Shown here piece by piece: positions 43,131 to 54,492 of a stretch of 64,000 bases of DNA. The stretch spans positions 207,370,715 to 207,434,714 of the forward strand of contig CM037877.1 in the NCBI GenBank assembly GCA_021292165.1, written 5' to 3'. The notes beneath the pieces were generated by a model. That model was not told the origin of the DNA, searched no databases, and saw only the letters and a list, made by a program, of their open reading frames with translations. The stretch comes from Shinisaurus crocodilurus (Eukaryota > Chordata > Lepidosauria > Squamata > Shinisauridae). A program made the position numbers and the translations under genes. The number at the start of each line of letters is the position of its first letter. Position 1 is the stretch's first letter.

Positions 43131-44654
43131 TATTGATTTATAAGTGTGACAGGCAATTATGCTCCTCCTCATTCCACTCATGTGTCACGGGGTCAGCCCA
43201 GCTACCCTAGCATACATAATACATAGAAATACAGGAAAAGATAAGGTGCCTTAGAGCAGTAGTCTTTGACTTTTTCAGATCCAGGACCCAGCTTCAGGGG
43301 TCTCACTTCTTTACATTTGGGGGACCCACTCCTTAATTTGTTACATTATATTTGTATGGTGGTTGTGATGCTGTTGCGAGCCACCTTGCATGAGGCTGCA
43401 GTGCAAGCCAGTTGAAGACCAGCACATTAATAAAAGAGCATTAGAAGAAATGGACAATGCAAGACCAAAACCCCCCAAAGCATGATAAACAGTAAACCAG
43501 AGCAGTGTGAAGTGTAACTGGGATATCTTGTGGTATAAATGCAATCTAGATTTATTCCATCCACATCTTTTTCAATATTCTAGAATATTCTGTGCCACCT
43601 ACCCAAACCCAGGTCAACAAGAATGCCATGCCAGAAATTCTTAACAAGATCTCCACTAATGCCTATGCAGACCTTTGAAACATCCTGAACTCATGAAAGA
43701 GAGCTTTTAAGATAGTAGCTGATTGCCCAACAGTCATGTAGATGCCAGAGCTCTATTTAGAACGAGATGCACACCCTTCTCCCAGTGACCTAAGTGCCTG
43801 ATATAAAAGTTGTGCTTGGGTGAATATTCTTAGGTGAGAGAGTGATTCACCATCATTTATCACCTTGAGTCACTGGCAATCAAGATGATCAAAAAGTCTG
43901 AAGCTTTATTATTCTCAGTGTTATTATACATACTTAATTATACCTGCACAACAACAACTGCCATGTAGCTGTTTTAATCAATTGCTACATTAAAGTCCAC
44001 CAATGGTTGTGTTTCATCTGGTGTAAGATTCTTTTTCATTGGATGGAACATTGAAACTCTGCATCTGTGATCTTTTAAAGGATATTTCACTGTTGCTTGC
44101 TGTTATTATTCAAATGTATTCAAATATATTCATGTATTTGTTTATTCAAATAGATTCAAGCTCATTCAAATATTATTCAAATATAGCACATGCTATTGCT
44201 ATTCAAAGTCCTCCCCTATGCTGAACCAATCAAAACAGTACCCTGTGAATGTCAGTACTGTAGTAGCAGGAAATCGAAGTGGTGCTACTTACAATGCCCA
44301 AGACTGATGAGAGCTTCAGTTCCATCTCCTTTCCCCTGTATGGCTCTGTGTATAAACTAGTCCATAGATGACCTAGCGAAGGATACTTAGGATTGTCAGA
44401 ACCTGTCTAGTTAGCCTATACTAGTGCACTCCAGAGCAATTAATTCAGTGGGAGTTTCCAGTTAACTTCAATAAGGTATAGGTTGCTTCCCGTATCTCTC
44501 TCCCCACCACCAAGCCCATATCAATAGCTTAATTTGAGATTGTTGTCTTCTGGAGCTCCTCCACACAGTCATGTGACCTATTTTTATGAAGCCCACCAAA
44601 CAGTCCCTGATTCAATTGAGCTCTTGACACCAGACTTCAATCTCTATGGGGTGT
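43131..44654. other. Intergenic, no gene seen
   Basis: AT-rich. Clustered 'attcaaatat' motifs lie at 44108-44210. No coding exon was recognised. Confidence 0.35.
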
Positions 44655-44892
44655 ACTTTCAGGTGAGACTTTTATAGCACCATTGCTCTGCCTCATTCAC
44701 AGAATTTTATGGAGGTGCAAACATCATCATTGTCTTCTCATCACGTACTTCCCACCACTTCCATCTTTTTTCGTACTGCGGAAAATACCTTGTGTGTGTG
44801 TGTGTGTGTGTGTGTGTCTGTGTGTGTGTGTGTGAAACAGCATATTTGCACAATGCCTTCTGACATTGGGACCCCTCTGTTTGGAAGCACCT
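44655..44892 (+). repeat. MITE-like family A with (GT)n
   Basis: The blocks 'gagacttttatagcaccattgctctgcctcattcacagaatttta', 'cccaccacttccatctttttt', 'gcacaatgcctt' and 'gtttggaagcacc' are a good copy. A (GT)n run (44791-44834) replaces the A-rich centre. Confidence 0.6.
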
Positions 44893-45062
44893 GAGTACTA
44901 GGAATTTGCCTGGTCATCTTGATGGTCAATCTGTCCCTCTGTGATACCTTCATTCTGTGCATGCTCACCTCTTCCATCACATATTGAAGCCCAGGCAAAA
45001 GATTTCATCCTCATTCTCATTTCAGAAAAGAACAGTGGAATAGCTAGCTTGAGATGCTAGGG

Positions 45063-45178
45063 CAGCCTTCCCCAACCTGGTACCCTCCAGATGTGCTGGA
45101 CTACAACACCTAGAATCCCTGAACCTGCCTTGGGGATTCTGGGAGTTGTAGTCCAACACACCAGTTTGGGGAAGGCTC
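45063..45178. mobile_element. hAT hairpin MITE
   Basis: It starts CAGCCTTCCCCAACC and ends TTGGGGAAGGCTC (final G mutated). The perfect 8-bp TSD TGCTAGGG is at 45055-45062 and 45179-45186. Confidence 0.92.
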
Positions 45179-45494
45179 TGCTAGGGTGTTGCTGTTTTAA
45201 TTGACAAGGTGCAGCATGCGTTTCCTGCTCTTCCTGACTTCCTGTGTGACCTACAACAGTAGTTACACACCATTGGTGTCCCTGACAGTGTATCTGTCTC
45301 TTTTCAGGTATGTTTATATGACCAACCACTACAATAGTTAACACTGATAACAAAATAATTACTGTGGTACATGGGTAAGTGTTTCCATCTCCAAAAGGCA
45401 TGTGGATATCACTAGTGGTAAACATATACCATGACCAACAATGCTTCAGTGCCACTAGTCTTATTCATGCCAACAAAACTGTAGTTGTTATGGA

Positions 45495-45790
45495 GTGAGA
45501 GCCAGTGTGTGATGTAGTGGTTAGACCAACCTTCCCCAGCCTGGTGCCCTCCAGGTGTCTTGGACTGCAACTTGCATTATCCCTGACCATTGGTCATCTT
45601 GGCACAGCCTGGTGGGTGTTGTAGCCCAAGACATCTGAAGGGCACTAAGTTGGAGAAGGTTGTGTTAGACTAGGACTGGGGAGACCTCAGCTCGAATTCC
45701 CAGTGAGCCATGAAGCTCACTGGATCACTGTGGGCCAGTCACCATCTCCCAGCTGTTACTACCTCACGGGAACCCTATGCAGATGTTCCA
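45495..45790 (+). mobile_element. tRNA-derived SINE interrupted by hAT
   Basis: The head 'gagagccagtgtgtgatgtagtggttagac' continues after the insertion with 'actaggactggggagacctcagctcgaattccc' (B-box region), then 'gggccagtcacc'. This is the same family as 31690-31895. Confidence 0.75.
45537..45662. mobile_element. hAT hairpin MITE nested in SINE
   Basis: It starts CAACCTTCCCCAGCC and ends AGTTGGAGAAGGTTG. TSD candidates are GGTTAGAC (45529-45536) and TGTTAGAC (45663-45670), 7/8. Confidence 0.85.
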
Positions 45791-45920
45791 CCTGCTCACC
45801 TGAGGGAAGGGAGGGGATGTGGATGCACATGCAATCCCCTCCCCAAGTTGCCATCCCCATGGTCCCTGACCTCCCCACATTGAGCTGGGAAGTCTAAAGG
45901 GGGTCCCTACTTTTGCTTCC

Positions 45921-46312
45921 CTAAATCACAGAACAAGAAAATGGATTGGAGAAAGAGAGATGGAATTTAAGAAGGAAGGAGTTGAGAAGCTGAGCCACAT
46001 CCCTGAATATCAGTTTTTATATTTTAATATGCATCACTATAATGTCTTGGGAATAAGCCCACTTATTTTATGTGTTCTACAGCTCTCATGACAGGACTTG
46101 AGTTTTCCCAAGGCTCAGGTATGTAGCAAAACTTCCCTAATGGTAATTGCTTGTGGCATTTTGTTGTAGTTGTTGTTGGCACTGTTAATATTAATAAAGC
46201 AATTATTTTCAATTTTCTAACAGGTGATTAATAATCATTTATGTATCACATGTGTATTCTGCCCTTCCTCTGAGGAACTCACAGAGCAAGTCCTCCCCAC
46301 TCATCCCACACA
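45921..46312 (+). repeat. Long inverted repeat, left arm
   Basis: About 390 bp is the reverse complement, at roughly 85% by eye, of 46873-47283. Landmarks are 'gagaaagagagatggaatttaagaa', 'catccctgaata', 'aaaacttccctaatggtaattgcttgtgg' and 'taatattaataaagcaattattttcaa'. Confidence 0.85.
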
Positions 46313-46525
46313 CATGCACCTAAAAAAATAAAAAATAAATCCTTTCACCATCTGAAGGTGCCTTATATCAGGACATTCTATGGGCCAGTATTGTATCCTC
46401 AAGAAAGTGGCTCTTCAGGATTTCGAAACAACAGTTGGCCTAGGCAGGCATTCCATTCAGCCAGCACGGTGAGGGCAAAATGGGTGGTGGTAGTGAGGGT
46501 GCGGACACAACCCCTCCCCTAATGT

Positions 46526-46755
46526 CCCTGTGTGTGCCGGCCCCACCCTGCCTATTGTCATGTTGAGTGGCAACATCTGAGGCAGTCTGCCTATGTACTC
46601 CAGTTACCGGGGAACATGGACGGGAGGGTGCTGTTGCACTCACGTCCTGCTTGTGGGATCCCGTGGGCAGCTGGCTGGCCACTGTGTGAACAGAATGCTG
46701 GACTGGATGGACCCTCGGTCTAATCCAGTACGGCTCTTCTGATGTTCTTATGAAA
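46526..46755 (+). mobile_element. SINE-like family S2 (plus)
   Basis: The blocks 'tgaggcagtctgcctatgta', 'ggtgctgttgcactca', 'ctggctggccactgtg', 'atgctggactggatggaccctcggtctaat' and 'ggctcttctgatgttctta' lie in the loop of the long inverted repeat. Confidence 0.75.
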
Positions 46756-46872
46756 GAGGTCATGCCTGCATAAGGCTATTGTCATTCTGAGGCCTGGACA
46801 GTCACTTCCAATCAGGGTATACATACATTGCTGGACCGCACAGTCAATGGACTGACCTGGTCTAAGGTGTCT

Positions 46873-47283
46873 TCGTATGATCAAAGGTTGTGTGTAGGGG
46901 GGGGATGGGGAGGACATTACTCTGAATTCCTTGGAGGAAGGGCAAGATATACATGTAATAAATAAATGATTACTAATCATCTGTTTGGAAATTGAAAATA
47001 ATTGCTTTATGAATATTAACAAAGCCAACAACAACAAAACAACAACAAATACCACAAGCAATTGCCATCAGGGAAGTTTTGTTATGTACTTGGGCCTTGG
47101 AAAAATGCAAGTCCTGTAATGAGAGCGGTAGAATACATAAATTAAGCATGATTATGTCCAGGATGTTATTGTGATGTATATTAAATAGACAAACTGTTAT
47201 TCAGGGATGTAGCTCAAATTCTCAACCCTTTCTTCCTTTCTTAAATTATCTCTTTCTCATTTTCTTCTGTTATTTAGGAATAT
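46873..47283 (-). repeat. Long inverted repeat, right arm
   Basis: This arm pairs with 45921-46312 across a spacer of about 560 bp. It includes a SINE-like tail 'ccttggaggaagggcaagatatacatgtaataaata' and a (CAA)n tract at 47024-47050. Confidence 0.85.
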
Positions 47284-47414
47284 TGACCGCTCCCTTCTAT
47301 TGGAAAGCATTTCAATATCCATGGGAGGAAGGTATCATGCGAGTCAAAATTAATGAAATGTATGTCATGGGGTAGATATTATTTGATGTGGAGTATTTTA
47401 GGACACTACTCAAG

Positions 47415-47579
47415 CAGGGCCGGTGCTACCATTAGGCCAACTAGGCAGCCGCCTAGGGCGCAGGGCTAAAGGGGGTGCTAGAAACGCCTTGAAAAAAAAA
47501 TACAACGCTCTCAAGTGGGAAGGGGGGCGCTAAATATCTGATCTTGCCTAGGGCACCAAACTGCCTTGCACCGGTCCTG
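47415..47579. mobile_element. hAT element, CAGGGCCGG family
   Basis: It starts CAGGGCCGGTGCTACC and ends TGCACCGGTCCTG. The perfect 8-bp TSD TACTCAAG is at 47407-47414 and 47580-47587. It is a shorter relative of 1078-1516. Confidence 0.95.
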
Positions 47580-47603
47580 TACTCAAGTAAAGATGGTGCC
47601 TTA

Positions 47604-48376
47604 GGGCCATATCACACATGCAGTTTTCACGATATACAAGTACACTGGAGTAGGATCATAGGATCCGATCATAGAGTTGGAAGGGGCCTACAAGGCCATG
47701 GAGTCCAACCCCCTGCTCAATGCAGGAAACTAGAGGAGGGGTCTCCCATCCAATTAATAACCAGGCCTGACCCTGCTTAGCTTTACACATTCAGACAAGC
47801 TGAGCCAGCGTGAGCCACCCCCCTTCATATATGTTGGTTAATGTGGGGTGGGGTGTACACATGACCTGTCTTACACATTCACCCAATGTGTGAGGGGGTC
47901 ACACTGTGTAGACCTGTACCTGATGTCCTTGCCAGCAACACACCCTGCCAATTTGGCAGCCATGTGAAGGAACTCTGATTAGCCCAGTATGCCTACCTTG
48001 CATTGATGAGCTATACATGTGTAGGGCCCCTTCCCATAGCAAGTGGGAGGCATGGCTGGCGTACATAGCAGTGGGGGGCAGGGCTATGTAGCATGACTAC
48101 ATGCCTCACTCACATCATGCATTCTTTCAACATGTGAGGGGGTTCAAGTGAGCCCTCCCCCTCATCGTCATATGTGAAAAAGACCATGCCTGGATCCATT
48201 TTAGCCAGTACGCAAAACAGCTTCTTGAGTGTAGACACAGTAATTTAGATGTATGTGATCTTCACACATGACAGTGTACTGCGGTGCACAAGGACCTCTC
48301 CCCCTCTCCCCTGCCCCATATCAGTGTACCTCCAACCATGCAGGTAAAAATCATGTGTGTGTGAAGTGGCCCTTTC
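47604..48376. mobile_element. TIR element with nested 5S-SINE
   Basis: The ends 'gggccatatcacacatgcagtttt' and 'aaaaatcatgtgtgtgtgaagtggccc' are imperfect inverted repeats. The flanks are TTA and TTT, compatible with a decayed Harbinger-type 3-bp duplication. The interior has 'cacacattcacccaatgtgtgagggg' style palindromes. The 5S-SINE at 47645-47810 interrupts it. Confidence 0.55.
47645..47810 (-). mobile_element. 5S-headed SINE (minus)
   Basis: The segment 'agagttggaaggggcctacaaggcc', 'gagtccaaccccctgctcaatgcagg', then 'gtctcccatccaattaataaccaggcctgaccctgcttagctt' is the antisense of the SINE in BTG2 intron 1. Confidence 0.8.
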
Positions 48377-49655
48377 AATAACACTCCTCAGGGTTTGGGA
48401 TTATTTGGATTAGTATATAGAGTAGAAGCAAAGTGGCATAGCAAGAACTGGGAACAGGGTTGCTTGTTTGTTTCTTTTACCCACCCTTCATACAATTCTA
48501 CAGTTGCGGCTTGTCAGGCAAAGCTCCTGGGGGAAGACTCGCTGTATTTCCTGTAAATGAAGACAGCTGGTGCCTGTGATCAAGACACTTTTTCAAGACA
48601 CCCACATTATCTGTAGGCAGCAAAACCCCAGGTGAGTCAAAAAGGGCCTGGGAGGAGCTATGTGGAACTGATCTCAGCTGACAAACCTCTATTTTGCATG
48701 TCTTACAGTGGCATGAACAGTTCTGTGTACCCAGCTGTCTCTAGCCAGATAGCGGAACAGCCTGTATAAAGGTCTGACGTAAATCATAATGCCCCACTTA
48801 AAAGGAGCCTGCCTTTCCCTCAAATCCACTGATTATTTTAATATCTTTATAATTAAAATGTTGTGTTTTTTGTTTCCCCCATTTTTTTGGTTTTTCTTTT
48901 TTTGTTTAGGTAAATAAGGGCTACCTTTGCCTTGTCACACACAGGATGATTCTCAGTCCTGTGTTTATCTGGATGTTAAAAAGTACAACAATGCATGTTC
49001 ATGTTACCTGGGTGGTTAGACATATCAATAATCTATCAGAGGATCATTTGGGCCTTTTATTCATCCAGACCAATGTCTTATTCAAATGGAGCAATGTTGA
49101 ACCATCATGGAAATACACCCCCACCCCCTGCGCGCGCTTTTGAATAACTTGGTTGTAAATTCAGAGTAGAATTTCAGCGTTGGTGCTTCAGAAAGCTAGG
49201 CCAGTTTTGTAGCATTGATTCAAATATGCACAATGAATGACTGGTGGCATTATCCGTGTGCAAGGGGGAGCATTCTTTGAGCTAGAAAGCATGTTCGAGC
49301 TTGTAATCATGTCGGGGAGGTAAGCATCTCATGGCCCCTGGGTGGGGCATTGATGAATGATTCAGCTTTTATTTTTAAGCAGCTGGCCTGGCGCAGAGAG
49401 AGAAGTGAGCTGAAGAACCTCCCTTCCTAGCTGTGTGTTCCAGTGCGCCAGCCTCCTCAGGCCTCCAGGTGTTTCCTGAGTTCTCTTTGTTTTCTGATGT
49501 GGGGGAGGAGGGGGAGGAGCTGTTGCTCTGGGCTCCATTAGGACCAGTCAGGCAACAGCCTGAGCAAAGCAGAAAGCTCTTGTATCTGGGGAAATCAGTC
49601 TGTGGCCCGGAGGCCGGAGCACAGTTTCAACACCTGCCTGTCTGAAACCTACAAG
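48377..49655. other. Intergenic, no gene seen
   Basis: The segment 49160-49640 has balanced composition and few repeat signatures and may hold conserved non-coding sequence. No exon was recognised. Confidence 0.35.
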
Positions 49656-49690
49656 GGGAGGGGAGGGGAGGGGAGGGGAGGGGAGGGGAA
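49654..49690. repeat. (GGGGA)n microsatellite
   Basis: About seven GGGGA units, also a G-quadruplex candidate. Confidence 0.93.
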
Positions 49691-50274
49691 AGAATTAATT
49701 CAAGTCATGGCTTCAGTGCTTCCCATTTATTTCAGCTGTTGAGGACACCAAAGTTTAATTCATCAAAATCCTGGATCATTAACGTGTCAAATGCGAGATC
49801 CACGTGGGCCAAACGCATCGCATGTGTTCCATAAATTATGCTTACTTTGGTGGTGGGTTGAATGGGGATCCCAGGACACCAGTGCCCCCCAGAATCACAA
49901 TGAAACTCACAGAGGGAAATGCTAAAGAGCCCGGCGGTGACACTGGAGTTTCCACCACATGCTGAAGTGGCAGCTCCCTTCGCAGTGTAAGTTTTACAAC
50001 TGAAACAGAAGACCAGCCTGCCTCTTTAGCAGTGCAAACCCCCAGCTGTGCGTGTGGTTCTCCCACGTGGACCTATGTATCTTTATCACAGAATCATGAA
50101 TACAGAGGGGGGGGGAAACAGTACAGTAGTTGGATTTGAACTTGGAAGCCTTTCAAGTGTTTTCCTTCATGGTGGATGTAATTTAAGAAAATATGGTGGT
50201 CCACAAAAATCAAGCAATCCAGAATAGTCATCTTTGATGCAGCAAAGATTAAGAATCAGGGCTTTACATTAAAC
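49691..50274. other. Intergenic, no gene seen
   Basis: No supported feature. Confidence 0.35.
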
Positions 50275-50382
50275 CAGCCTTCCCCAAACTTAGTGCCATC
50301 CAGATGTTTTGGATAATCCATGACCATGGGCTATGCTGGCTGAGGGGGATGGGAGTTGTAGTCCAAAGCATCTGGAGGACTG
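50275..50382. mobile_element. hAT hairpin MITE
   Basis: It starts CAGCCTTCCCCAAAC and ends ATCTGGAGGACTG (right arm shortened). TSD candidates are CATTAAAC (50267-50274) and CACTAAAC (50383-50390), 7/8. Confidence 0.82.
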
Positions 50383-50753
50383 CACTAAACTATAGACGCA
50401 AGGACATAATGCAATCCGATAGATTTAGATGTTTCATGCTCTTAGAGATTATTTGCAGTGTATGGGTGCAATGGGGGGAAATGCTTAGCTTGTACCAAGT
50501 TCCAGCTGTGTCTGTCCATGGCAAGAAGGTGTATATATGGCAGCACTAGATGCTGAATTCATTTCCACTCAAGTGCAGGAACATCTGAACCTGTTTTGAA
50601 CATTGGTCACCTGAACTGCTTGGGGAATGCCCATTCCAATGATACTGTTGGTATGGGTATGTATTGACCCTTTATGCTAAACTCTGAAAAAGAATAGATG
50701 CTTTCTCTTGATCTATCCATGTTTACTTATTTAGCTTGGAATTCTCATTTAGG
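50383..50753. other. Intergenic, no gene seen
   Basis: No supported feature. Confidence 0.35.
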
Positions 50754-50884
50754 GCACAATCCTATGTATGTTTAGACAGAAAAAGTCCTACAACTCTCAG
50801 CATTCCCCAGTCAGCCATGCCGGCTAGAGAATGTTGGGAGTTGTAGGACATTTTTCCTGTCTAAACATGTATAGGATTGTGCCT
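50752..50884. mobile_element. Harbinger-like hairpin MITE
   Basis: It starts GGGCACAATCCTATG, contains TTTAGACAGA, and ends TCTAAACATGTATAGGATTGTGCCT. TTA lies on both sides (about 50749-50751 and 50885-50887). The arms are about 60 bp. Confidence 0.85.
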
Positions 50885-51200
50885 TTAATTGGTTATTCCA
50901 CATACACAAATCAATGACTGATTTTATTTCTATACTGTTACATTCTTGACTTTAATGACATGTTACGGTAATGTATTTTATAACGCAAAAAAAAAAAAAG
51001 TTATTAAAGAAACCTGTTCAACAGAACAACACTGGCCACCAATGCCACCACTTTGCTTTCTTGTTTAAGAAAGAAAGTTATAGAGAATGTCCAGTTGGAG
51101 TCAATAGTCTAGTTCTTTGTAATGCGAACCTCTGTAAAGGATGAAGATGCATCATGGAAATAATGGCTTTTTAGCTTCACCTACACTGATAGGTAACATT
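50885..51200. other. Intergenic, no gene seen
   Basis: A short poly-A run occupies 50988-50999. Confidence 0.35.
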
Positions 51201-51445
51201 AAGAACATAAGAACATAGGAAGAGCTATGCTGGATCAGACCAAGAGTCCATCTAGTCCAGCATTCTGTTCACACAGTGGCCAACCAGTTGCCCACGGGAA
51301 ACCCACAGGCAGGACATGAGTGCAACAGCACCCTCTCACCCATGTTCCCCAGCAACTGGTGTACATACGCATACTGCCTCTGATACTGGAGGTAGCATAT
51401 TGCCATCAGGACTAGTAGCCATTGATAGCCTTCTCCTCCATGAAA
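51201..51445 (-). mobile_element. SINE-like family S2 (minus)
   Basis: The blocks 'aagaacataagaacatagg', 'gctatgctggatcagacc', 'tccatctagtccagcattctgttcacacagtggccaacc', 'gcaacagcaccctc' and 'tagccattgatagccttctcctccatgaa' make this the longest copy in the window. Confidence 0.8.
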
Positions 51446-51462
51446 CTTCCACGTGAAGCCCC

Positions 51463-51503
<41 letters not shown>

Positions 51504-51520
51504 ACACACACACACACACT
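51463..51520. repeat. (CT)n(CA)n microsatellite
   Basis: A CT run is followed by a CA run. Confidence 0.95.
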
Positions 51521-52860
51521 GTACATTTTCCAGCAGTGTGATACCATGTTGCTGGGGAGTGTATGTGAGTATCTCAGTCATGTGAATGGGTCTGATCTTT
51601 TGGCTCATTTTCACCCAACAGTCGTGGCCCATCACTGACTGCAGGGAGGGTGGAGCTCCACCTGTGCCCCCCTCCTTCTGCCTGCACTCCCAGCCCTGGG
51701 GGAAAAAGATAATCAGTTGATGGTTGGTGCCAGCCTTGGCAAGTACAGAGTCCCACCCAATCCTGGCCATACAAGTATTGGGTGGGAAAGATCCCTGTGA
51801 TTGGCCCTGCCCATGTGGTTCCGATATTTGCATACATTCCGCATGATGGGATCTTCCCATGGGGAAGTGGCTTTCTTTCTATGCCTAGGCGTGCTGGAGT
51901 ATACCGAGGTACAAGCTGGAACACACACCTGCAGTCACACACACACACATCTTCAGTTTTACAGGGCACAGAAAATGCTTCATACTTGTGTCCTCTATTT
52001 GAGCTAGATCTACATGGAGGTTTCCTCAGATGATGATAAAGCAGAATGATGGGTAATATGTAAATACTGACCATAAGAAACCACATGTAAAAACCATAGC
52101 CACAAACTTTCCCCTCAGATGAACAACTTGGCACCTTCTTCATTTCATTGTCCACCCACTTCCTTTCACACAGAGTTGCAGGAATGGAGAGTGCAAAGCT
52201 AAGGCGGCAGGCAGGAGCCCTTAAATATACTAGTCCCCCTATTTCTTAAAACTAAAATGTAGGAATGTAAGCAACTGTTTCTGTAGCACTTCCTGACTGC
52301 TATGATGACTTCCCAGTGAAGAACAATGGGAGGCCAAAGGCATCACCCTGGCAGGGCCTGAGGGGCAGAACAGCTCTGACTAAAAACACCCCCCCCCTCA
52401 CTTGCTTGGGAAAAGGATTAGCTGTTCACTCTCTAAGAAGTACCATTCAAATAATCTGGCAAAAACAAAACTGAACATGTAATCAGAGATTCAGGGGGAA
52501 ATGTTGGGTCGTCTGGCAAGAGTCTCTATATAGTTGGATTTGCTTATCTTATAATGGTTCTCAAAAGGTGAAGTATGCCTCCCTAGAAAGGTGAGGGCAG
52601 ACATGAAAAGTTGCCAGCAGATACAGTGAGGTTTTTGCCAACCTTCTGCCTCAACCCCCAAGCATCACATATGAATGCAAATGTATGAACAATTTTTTCA
52701 GTTCCCCTACAAGTCATCCTTAAAGCATTTTGTGGGACAATGCATCCTTATCCCATCTCTTCATCTGTTTAACACCAGACAGCAGACGTGAATGAAGGGT
52801 GCCAGACAATAATTGTCTGTGGTTTTCCTTGATCACTTAAAAAAGTTTTAATCTTGATCG
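51521..52860. other. Intergenic, no gene seen
   Basis: A 193-residue minus-strand frame (51574-52155) shows no recognisable domain, and its composition does not suggest selection. I do not call it a gene. Confidence 0.35.
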
Positions 52861-52864
52861 AAGG

Positions 52865-53315
52865 ATGGTTTACAAGGTGTTGATGATTTTGACCTTTAAA
52901 ACCCTATATGGCTCCGGTCCAATTTATCTCAAGGAGCGTCTCCAGCAACATCAAGTAGGCCACTCAACAAGATCTGCCACGGACGGCCTTCTCCTTGTCC
53001 CATCAGCCAGAGCAGCCAGGCTGGTGGGGACTAGGAAGAGGGCCTTTTCTGTGGCGGCCCCCAAACTGTGGAACTCTCTCCCCAGTGACCTCCACCATGC
53101 CCCCTCCTTGACGAGCTTCTGCCGTTCATTAAAAACATGGCTTTTCAGGCGGGAATATGGGGTGGGTTAGGATTTTAAAATTGTATATTTTAAGTGTATT
53201 CTATTCTGTTTTGTTTCATTGTATGTTGTACATCGCCCAGAGTGGCCGGGTACTGGCTAGATGGGCGATCTAGAAATACAATAAATAATAAATAATAAAT
53301 AAATAAATACATGAC
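52865..53315 (+). mobile_element. CR1/L2-type LINE 3' end (plus)
   Basis: A frame of 101 codons (52865-53170) corresponds almost residue for residue to the C-terminus of the antisense LINE at 13223-13960: L-T-F-K-T-L-Y-G-S-G-P-I-Y-L-K-E-R-L, R-S-A-T-D-G-L-L-L, A-P-K-L-W-N-S-L-P-S-D-L, and the terminal L-F-R-R-E-Y-G-V-G. The 3' UTR 'catcgcccagagtggccggg' and (AAAT/AATAAT) tail follow. The two copies are the same subfamily in opposite orientation. Confidence 0.88.
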
Positions 53316-53325
53316 CTATGTGTAT

Positions 53326-53822
53326 GGTAGTCACTTAGCTCATTGGTAGAGCACATACTTTGCATGCAAAAGCTCCCAGGTTCAGTTCCCGGCATCTACA
53401 GGTAGGGTTGGGAAACAGTCCTGTCTGAAGCCCTGGGGAGCTGTTGCCAGTCAGCATAGACCAGAGGTAGGCAACCTTTTAGGGCAGTGGGCACATTTGG
53501 CAATCTGAGAAACTGTCCTGGGCACCACTGCAAAATGGCTGCCTTAGGAGGCATGGCAAACACCAAGTAACCTTCCCCAAAGACAATGGAACAGAGGTGG
53601 GGTATGAGCCCTGTCACAATAAAGAACTCCTTTGAACCCACAGTTTGCAGCACCAACAGACACCTGTTTCACAGCAATCCCAGCTGCAGAAAATGTGTTA
53701 ATTTGTTTTTTAAGTGGGAAGGGTAGAGAGCACCTTGGTGGGCACCATGTTACTTATCCCTGGTGTAGACAATACCAAGCTAGATGGACCAATGGCCTGA
53801 TTTGGTATGAGGCAGCTTCTTA
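53326..53822 (+). mobile_element. tRNA-SINE family S1, interrupted by hAT
   Basis: The head 'cttagctcattggtagagcacatactttgcatgcaaaagctcccaggttcagttccc' has A-box-like TAGCTCATTGGT and B-box GGTTCAGTTCC. The body is 'ctgaagccctggggagctgttgccagtcagcatagac'. After the hAT insert it resumes with 'acaataccaagctagatggaccaatggcctgatttggtatgaggcagcttc'. Confidence 0.82.
53462..53762. mobile_element. hAT element nested in SINE
   Basis: It starts CAGAGGTAGGCAACC and ends ACTTATCCCTG. Flanks are GCATAGAC (53454-53461) and GTGTAGAC (53763-53770), 6/8, both mismatches being transitions. The internal 'gtgggcacatttggca' is shared with 62589-63222. Confidence 0.8.
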
Positions 53823-54348
53823 GCATGGAGGTTTTTACTTTTATTTTTTATTTTTTTTGCAGGGCTGTTGGTGGGGAGGCTAACTTTGAGCCACATGTTA
53901 GATTTCTGAAAGAGAAATGACGGTAAATTTCATTCTTACATCCTAAATATATTTACCTCTCTGAAGTAAATCCTCTTGATTTTGAGAGAGTGAACTTTCC
54001 AGTAACCATGCTTAAGATTTGCAACATTATTTTAATGCCTAGTTTATAATTCAGTTATGACTTGTACGCAAAAAATAGCCATAGGGGTCCAGAATGGGAA
54101 AGGGGGGCAAGCTGCTTGTTTGAAAGGGTGCTTGCTCCCCCCTGCCCGCCCCTGACTCTAGCGCTACCTATGAAGATGCTGGGAATCACTGCATACTCAG
54201 AACTGACGTGGCCACACTACATTTGGATTTTAATTTCTTGAAAAACATTAATCCTGTCCACACCCCCAGTCCCAACAGGCACAACAGCAACTTACAAGCA
54301 ACAAACATGCATTTGACAAGAAAGGAAAGCAATATAAAACGTGATTAA
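53823..54348. other. Intergenic, no gene seen
   Basis: No supported feature. Confidence 0.35.
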
Positions 54349-54492
54349 GGGTGCAATCTTATGAATGTTTAGACAGAAAAAAGTCTTACAGCTCCCAGCA
54401 TCCCTTCAGCCAGCCATTATGGCTGGAGTATGCTGAGAATTATAGGACTTCCCGCCCCCCCCCCCAGTCTAAACATGCATAGCATAGCATAG
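54349..54492. mobile_element. Harbinger-like hairpin MITE
   Basis: It starts GGGTGCAATCTTATG, contains TTTAGACAGA, and ends TCTAAACATGCATAGC with ATTGGGCCC. TAA lies directly on both sides (54346-54348 and 54493-54495). A small 'atagc' triplication lies near the right end and a poly-C tract interrupts the right arm. Confidence 0.82.

Noticed and set aside
51574..52155. 193-residue minus-strand frame
   Set aside because: No recognisable domain, signal or splice context; it overlaps several other open frames on both strands.
53326..53400. tRNA gene
   Set aside because: A- and B-box-like sequences are present, but they are followed by a SINE body shared with other loci and the cloverleaf is not conserved.
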